DNA of 20,046 bases, from NCBI GenBank assembly GCA_036897625.1, contig JAYMTA010001435.1, positions 1-20,046 on the forward strand. The letters run 5' to 3'. Origin of the DNA: Pelargonium cotyledonis. Taxonomy: Eukaryota; Streptophyta; Magnoliopsida; Geraniales; Geraniaceae. The notes under the pieces were generated by a model. It did no database searches. It was not told where the DNA came from and saw nothing but the letters and a program-made list of their open reading frames with translations. A program made the translations under genes and the position numbers. Positions 16,703 to 20,046 of the stretch are shown in pieces. Position 1 is the first letter of the stretch. Every line of letters begins with the position of its first letter.

Positions 16703-16940
16703 TTTTTCAATTTTATTTTGTTTGTTTTCTAGAAACCTTATCATGGCTTTCTAAAATAGGTAGTAGATTTGTAGGTTTTGACTTGTCTCTCATATGTTTG
16801 ATATGTATAACTTAAGCTTGCATCTTGATGTATTTCATAAAACTCAGGTTGGTGTTCCATGAATTAAATCCAACAATATGGACCAAATCTGCATCTGAAG
16901 ACTGATTCGATTTGACCAAATTTCATTGAACCCCGAAATC
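16703..16940. other. Intergenic, nothing recognised
   Basis: This short T-rich stretch is probably 3' flank of the F-box pseudogene, with no coding or repeat signal. Confidence 0.4.
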
Positions 16941-17239
16941 CACTACAAGAAATTTCACTTTCCGCAACAGCCAATCCAGTCGTTTAAACTCGCATCCTGT
17001 CACCAAAAGCCAATATTTGTTGTAACCAAAAGTCTCGTCACCAAAAGTCCTAAATGCATGACTAAAACTAGTTTGTCACGAAAAATATACTTTTGGTGAC
17101 GGGAATGTTGTTAACAAAAGTGCTGGGCTTATATTTTCAATCAATGTTGGGCTTGTTACCATTGCTAGGCTCAACTTTTGTATATTTATTGGTGACAATA
17201 TTTTTTTTGCCGTCACCAAAAGTGAGATTTCTTGTAGTG
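16941..17239 (+). mobile_element. CACTA-type MITE (non-autonomous En/Spm-like element)
   Basis: The left end CACTACAAGAAATTTCAC (16941-16958) and right end GTGAGATTTCTTGTAGTG (17222-17239) are inverted repeats matching at 17 of 18 positions and carry the diagnostic CACTA start. ATC occurs directly before (16938-16940) and after (17240-17242), a 3-bp target duplication as expected for the superfamily. Inside, CACCAAAAG-type motifs recur in both orientations (near 16998, 17038, 17091 reversed and 17212), like the subterminal transposase-binding repeats of CACTA elements. At 299 bp it has no transposase and must be moved in trans. Ends and target duplication are nearly intact, so insertion is probably not very old. 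Confidence 0.92.
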
Positions 17240-17242
17240 ATC

Positions 17243-18540
17243 TAAACTCGTAGATAGAGTGCTCAACTAGTGTTCAAAAATGCCATAATTATTTCTACTC
17301 ACAAACACATGTCTATCGTTAAATTCTGCAACATGATCACTCCCATTAAAGCCAACCATCATCACAAAGAGAGTTTGCCACAAGAATGTTGCCACAGAAC
17401 TATACTTTTCACAACATGGCATGGTATATTGGTATATATGTCCAGAGAAAATGTATTTTCACCACAGGGGGGCAAGAATTACACTAATCACTAATGAAAC
17501 TAATAAGCAATATCTAAAAAGACCAACATACGACAACAAAGTATTTTGCTGCAATCATAACCCCATGTAGAGTATGTACCGAACTGAAATGTATCGATTC
17601 TCTCGATATCAACAGAAGAACTAGTAATACAATATGAAACATAAGACATAGTTTGGATACGCTGTGTCACATTTTCTACTAAAACTACCATATGTTACTT
17701 TCTCCTTTTTTGTATTTCATGATTGTGACCCGTCAGACAAATACAGAGCATTGTGATTGTAGACACCCGAGATTTCTCCTTACTTTCTTTTCTCTTCATC
17801 AACCAGCTCGTTGCATTGTGGAATTACAGTTGATCAGAACACAATTTTATCGATATAATCTCTAGAAATGCAACAACTTTATGAAACACATCAAATTGCA
17901 TCTTAAAATGGTCAACTGATTTTACCTTTCTAGAATCCAAACATGTAACTGTCTTGTCAATAGTTCAAAAATATAAAAACTACTGTTTCACTTCCATATA
18001 GAGGAGAACGAGTAATAAAATAGAAAATATAAGCCATCAGCATATCATTCGTCGCACAATCTTATACATCCTGTAGCTGGATTGTTTTCAGCTTCATTTC
18101 CTCAAGGATCTTAAAACCTCCTGGTACACTAATAGATGATTTTATATGAACAACACCACAAAATAAATCACACAGAGAGTATCCTTACCATTGATTGAAA
18201 TTTGTTAGTCGAACTTCAGTCCACATTTCTTAAACCTCCTTCGAAAGATTTCAATTTTCTACTACTATTGAGAGGTTTTGAGTATGAATTTAACAGAAAA
18301 GCCCAGAAAAGAGCTCAAATGAAAGCAAAATCTAATTGAAATCACGAAGAAACGTATGAGAAAGTAAATATATTGTTGAGCTTTCAGGGACTGAGACTCC
18401 TTCAGTACGCCCTGAGAAAATGATCTCCTCCGCGAGTCTCAGTAGAGTGATTATTGAGAGAGTGTGAAAGTTCTGAAATGTGGTGGTGCATTTATTTGTA
18501 AGAATGTCCTATTTTATTCGTGACAACTCCGTTTTGAATA
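17243..18540. other. Long gene-poor region, possible minus-strand transcript
   Basis: About 1.3 kb contains no recognised gene. Read on the minus strand from about 18490 down to 18055 it has leader-like composition: a CTCTCTC start-like stretch, a possible first exon ending CAATG|GTAAGG near 18190, and an open stretch reading GGFKILEEMKLKTIQLQDV to a stop near 18062. The phases do not join. A 9-bp inverted repeat (ACTGAGACT at 18390-18398, AGTCTCAGT at 18435-18443) lies in the putative leader. An untranslated RNA or a decayed gene are both possible; the evidence is weak. Confidence 0.2.
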
Positions 18541-18659
18541 AAAAAATGTGTGTGTGACTGTTCGGCACTTAGACAATCTTTGCACCATGCATGCTAGTGC
18601 AAGTCAATCTTTTCACTTGCAAAGCATTACCGATCAAGAAAATAAAATAGTAAGTATGA

Positions 18660-18895
18660 ACAAAAATACAAAAATAGAGTTTTATTGTACACAAGACATA
18701 CTTACAAAATACAAGAGATGGTTTGGGCAAATGAAACTATCACCTATTTATACGAGTGATCTGACAAAATGGATGACTAAGATTAAAAGTACATAATCAA
18801 TATCAATTTGTAGGATTTCATGTCTAGATTACTCTACCATCTAAAGAAAATGGTACATAATTCTAAGTTTCTACTAAGAAGTGTTCATAATTTTA
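18660..18895 (-). mobile_element. Possible LTR relic
   Basis: On the minus strand, TATAAATAGG (18749-18758) is followed about 65 bp later by a polyadenylation-type AATAAAAC (18679-18686), a layout typical of plant LTRs. The preceding 130 bp (to about 18890, where TGAACACTTCTTAG begins) fits a U3 region. I could not find the second LTR or clear ends, so it may be a solo LTR or an unrelated promoter-like sequence. The minus-strand open frame at 18874-19128 is not recognised. Confidence 0.3.
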
Positions 18896-19140
18896 GATTC
18901 TTCCATGTCAGATAAGGATTGGAGTTTGTATTGGGCTTGGACCAAAAGTGTTGGACTTTCATGAAATGAGACTTGTGTTAGGGCTTGATCTTCCATGCTA
19001 TTCATTATGTACATGATATTCACATATGCAAGTCTTGCATTATTCCGAGCTATCAAAATCCTTTTGGTTTCTTCCGGTGTGGGTGTAGTCTTTACGTTGT
19101 CCAAGTAAAAATTTTGTGTCACGTACATAAAACCGTGACA

Positions 19141-19231
19141 ATTTGCTCTAATATCGAACTAGTTTGTGTAAGAAAAATGGAATATTGCTAAAAATGGTAT
19201 CCAAACATTTGCTCTAGTATCAAACTAGTTT
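19141..19231 (+). repeat. 25-bp direct repeat, 66-bp spacing
   Basis: Positions 19141-19165 and 19207-19231 match at 23 of 25 bases (ATTTGCTCTAATATCGAACT against ATTTGCTCTAGTATCAAACT, then AGTTT). The second copy abuts the T run that ends the minus-strand LINE. Confidence 0.65.
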
Positions 19232-19640
19232 TTTTTTTTTTTTTAACAAACGAGAAAGAAATGAAAAACTAAGTAGCAATAATATGGTCAATGGTTACCC
19301 TTCACATGTCATCCTAGACCATCTCAAGAATCCTTGTCGAAATCTCCCGATGTAGCATGAGAATCTCTTCCGCTCTCTTGCCCGATATTGTTGGCCATTG
19401 CGTCCGCAAACCTGTTACCCTCTCTATAGCTATGAGCTACCACTAGTCTCATTTCAACAACTTTGACACAACATAGAGCACAGCATGACCTTCCCAACAC
19501 ACATCTTTCGACCATTCACGACATGAGCATGCGCTAGCCACTGGTGGGTCCGGTAGAGGAAGTTGGAGCCGACAGAGACCGCTGCAAGGGCGTCTTAAGA
19601 TAAATACGAATGTTGCTTTATTTGCAAGTTTAGACATAGC
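19229..19640 (-). mobile_element. LINE 3' end with RNase H relic, minus strand
   Basis: The minus strand carries a segment (about 19515-19324) reading CVKVVEMRLVVAHSYREGNR then FADAMANN, the conserved C-terminal part of the RNase H-like domain found at the end of ORF2 in plant LINEs and related reverse-transcriptase pseudogenes (usual pattern HxYREGNxxADxLAN). About 80 bp of 3' UTR follow, then a 16-base run (T at 19229-19244 on the plus strand) that is the poly-A tail. Upstream coding sequence (19640-19449) is open in another frame, so the copy is frameshifted. The catalytic part of RNase H and the reverse transcriptase are not visible before the window ends. Confidence 0.65.
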
Positions 19641-20046
19641 AGGTTCGTGTTGGATCGTTCAAGACTTCCCGGGTAGGGTATGGGAGAAGGTCAGAAGGCT
19701 TGGCAAGGTAGAGTGGAACTAGTTGCAGCGACTTCTTTTGTGAGGCTCCATAGTCCAAACCACAACCACACCAGTCTTGCTTTCTCTTCGACGACTTCGG
19801 CCGCCGGAGAGCCCATTCGTCTCCTATCTCCTTCACCTCCTTCCTCACCTCTTTCTATCTTCTATCACTGTCGTCACTTCAGGAGGCTTGCTGCCGGATC
19901 TCAGTTGCCTTTCACCCACCTTAACCCCACTGGTTTTGCCCAGATTTGCACTACATCAATTTGACGTCGCCGTTTCTGCTTTCGCAGACTTCACCTCTCG
20001 AAGTCCTTTCTGCCCCTTGTGGCCACACCGTCGTTGCTGCTCTTTT
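19641..20046. other. GC- and CT-rich end of window, unresolved
   Basis: An open frame runs on the plus strand at 19680-19964, rich in Ser, Pro and His, without a family signature. The plus strand is pyrimidine-rich, which fits a 5' leader of a gene or LINE starting near the edge, or further degraded parts of the minus-strand LINE. I cannot decide from the sequence alone. Confidence 0.25.

Noticed and set aside
17500..17691. Minus-strand 63-residue frame as a small gene
   Set aside because: No start context, domain or neighbouring exon supports it; the length is within chance for this composition.
18874..19128. Minus-strand 84-residue frame as a Copia gag or other known protein
   Set aside because: No diagnostic motif was recognised; its position relative to the possible LTR does not fit a gag gene.

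Overview
The window looks like nuclear DNA of a flowering plant, most likely a eudicot. It is AT-rich between genes, has spliced F-box/LRR/FBD genes, has intronless restorer-of-fertility-like (RFL) P-class pentatricopeptide repeat (PPR) genes, and carries plant-type LINE and CACTA transposon remains. I cannot name a species. No bacterial-style operon, CRISPR array or RNA gene was seen. LAYOUT: 1-1400 is the 3' part of a degraded LINE on the plus strand (DUF4283/zinc-knuckle ORF1, then a 15-A tail). 1796-3247 is the only apparently intact F-box/LRR/FBD gene, with one intron. 3248-5300 is AT-rich, with an unrecognised exon-like stretch near 3555-3826 and diverged tandem repeats. 5301-6625 is a plus-strand RFL-type PPR pseudogene with two frameshifts. 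6838-7165 is a decayed F-box tail. 8303-9946 (minus) is an intact 547-residue PPR gene with 13 motifs. 10343-10988 is an F-box pseudogene. 11618-12841 (minus) is an intact 407-residue PPR gene with 9 motifs. 13445-14560 is a broken F-box gene plus a second copy of its FBD tail. 15249-16702 is an F-box/FBD pseudogene with four disabling lesions. 16941-17239 is a complete CACTA-type miniature transposon with terminal inverted repeats and a 3-bp target duplication. 17240-20046 is gene-poor and repeat-derived, with LTR-like sequence near 18.7 kb and a minus-strand LINE 3' end (RNase H relic and poly-A tail) at 19.2-19.6 kb. HOW IT FITS TOGETHER: the middle of the window is a repeated unit of a plus-strand F-box gene, a conserved flank and a minus-strand PPR gene. 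Each PPR gene lies head to head with the next F-box copy. Two PPR genes and one F-box gene survive, and the rest is decaying. F-box/FBD proteins are expected to be SCF ubiquitin-ligase substrate adaptors. RFL PPR proteins are expected to enter mitochondria (or plastids) and bind specific organellar RNAs. Nothing in the sequence shows a functional link between the two families, and shared birth-and-death duplication is the simpler explanation. The most informative signal is recent 105-bp motif amplification in the 13-motif PPR gene, where neighbouring near-identical units differ largely at the RNA-specifying residues. I found no clear new biological system.
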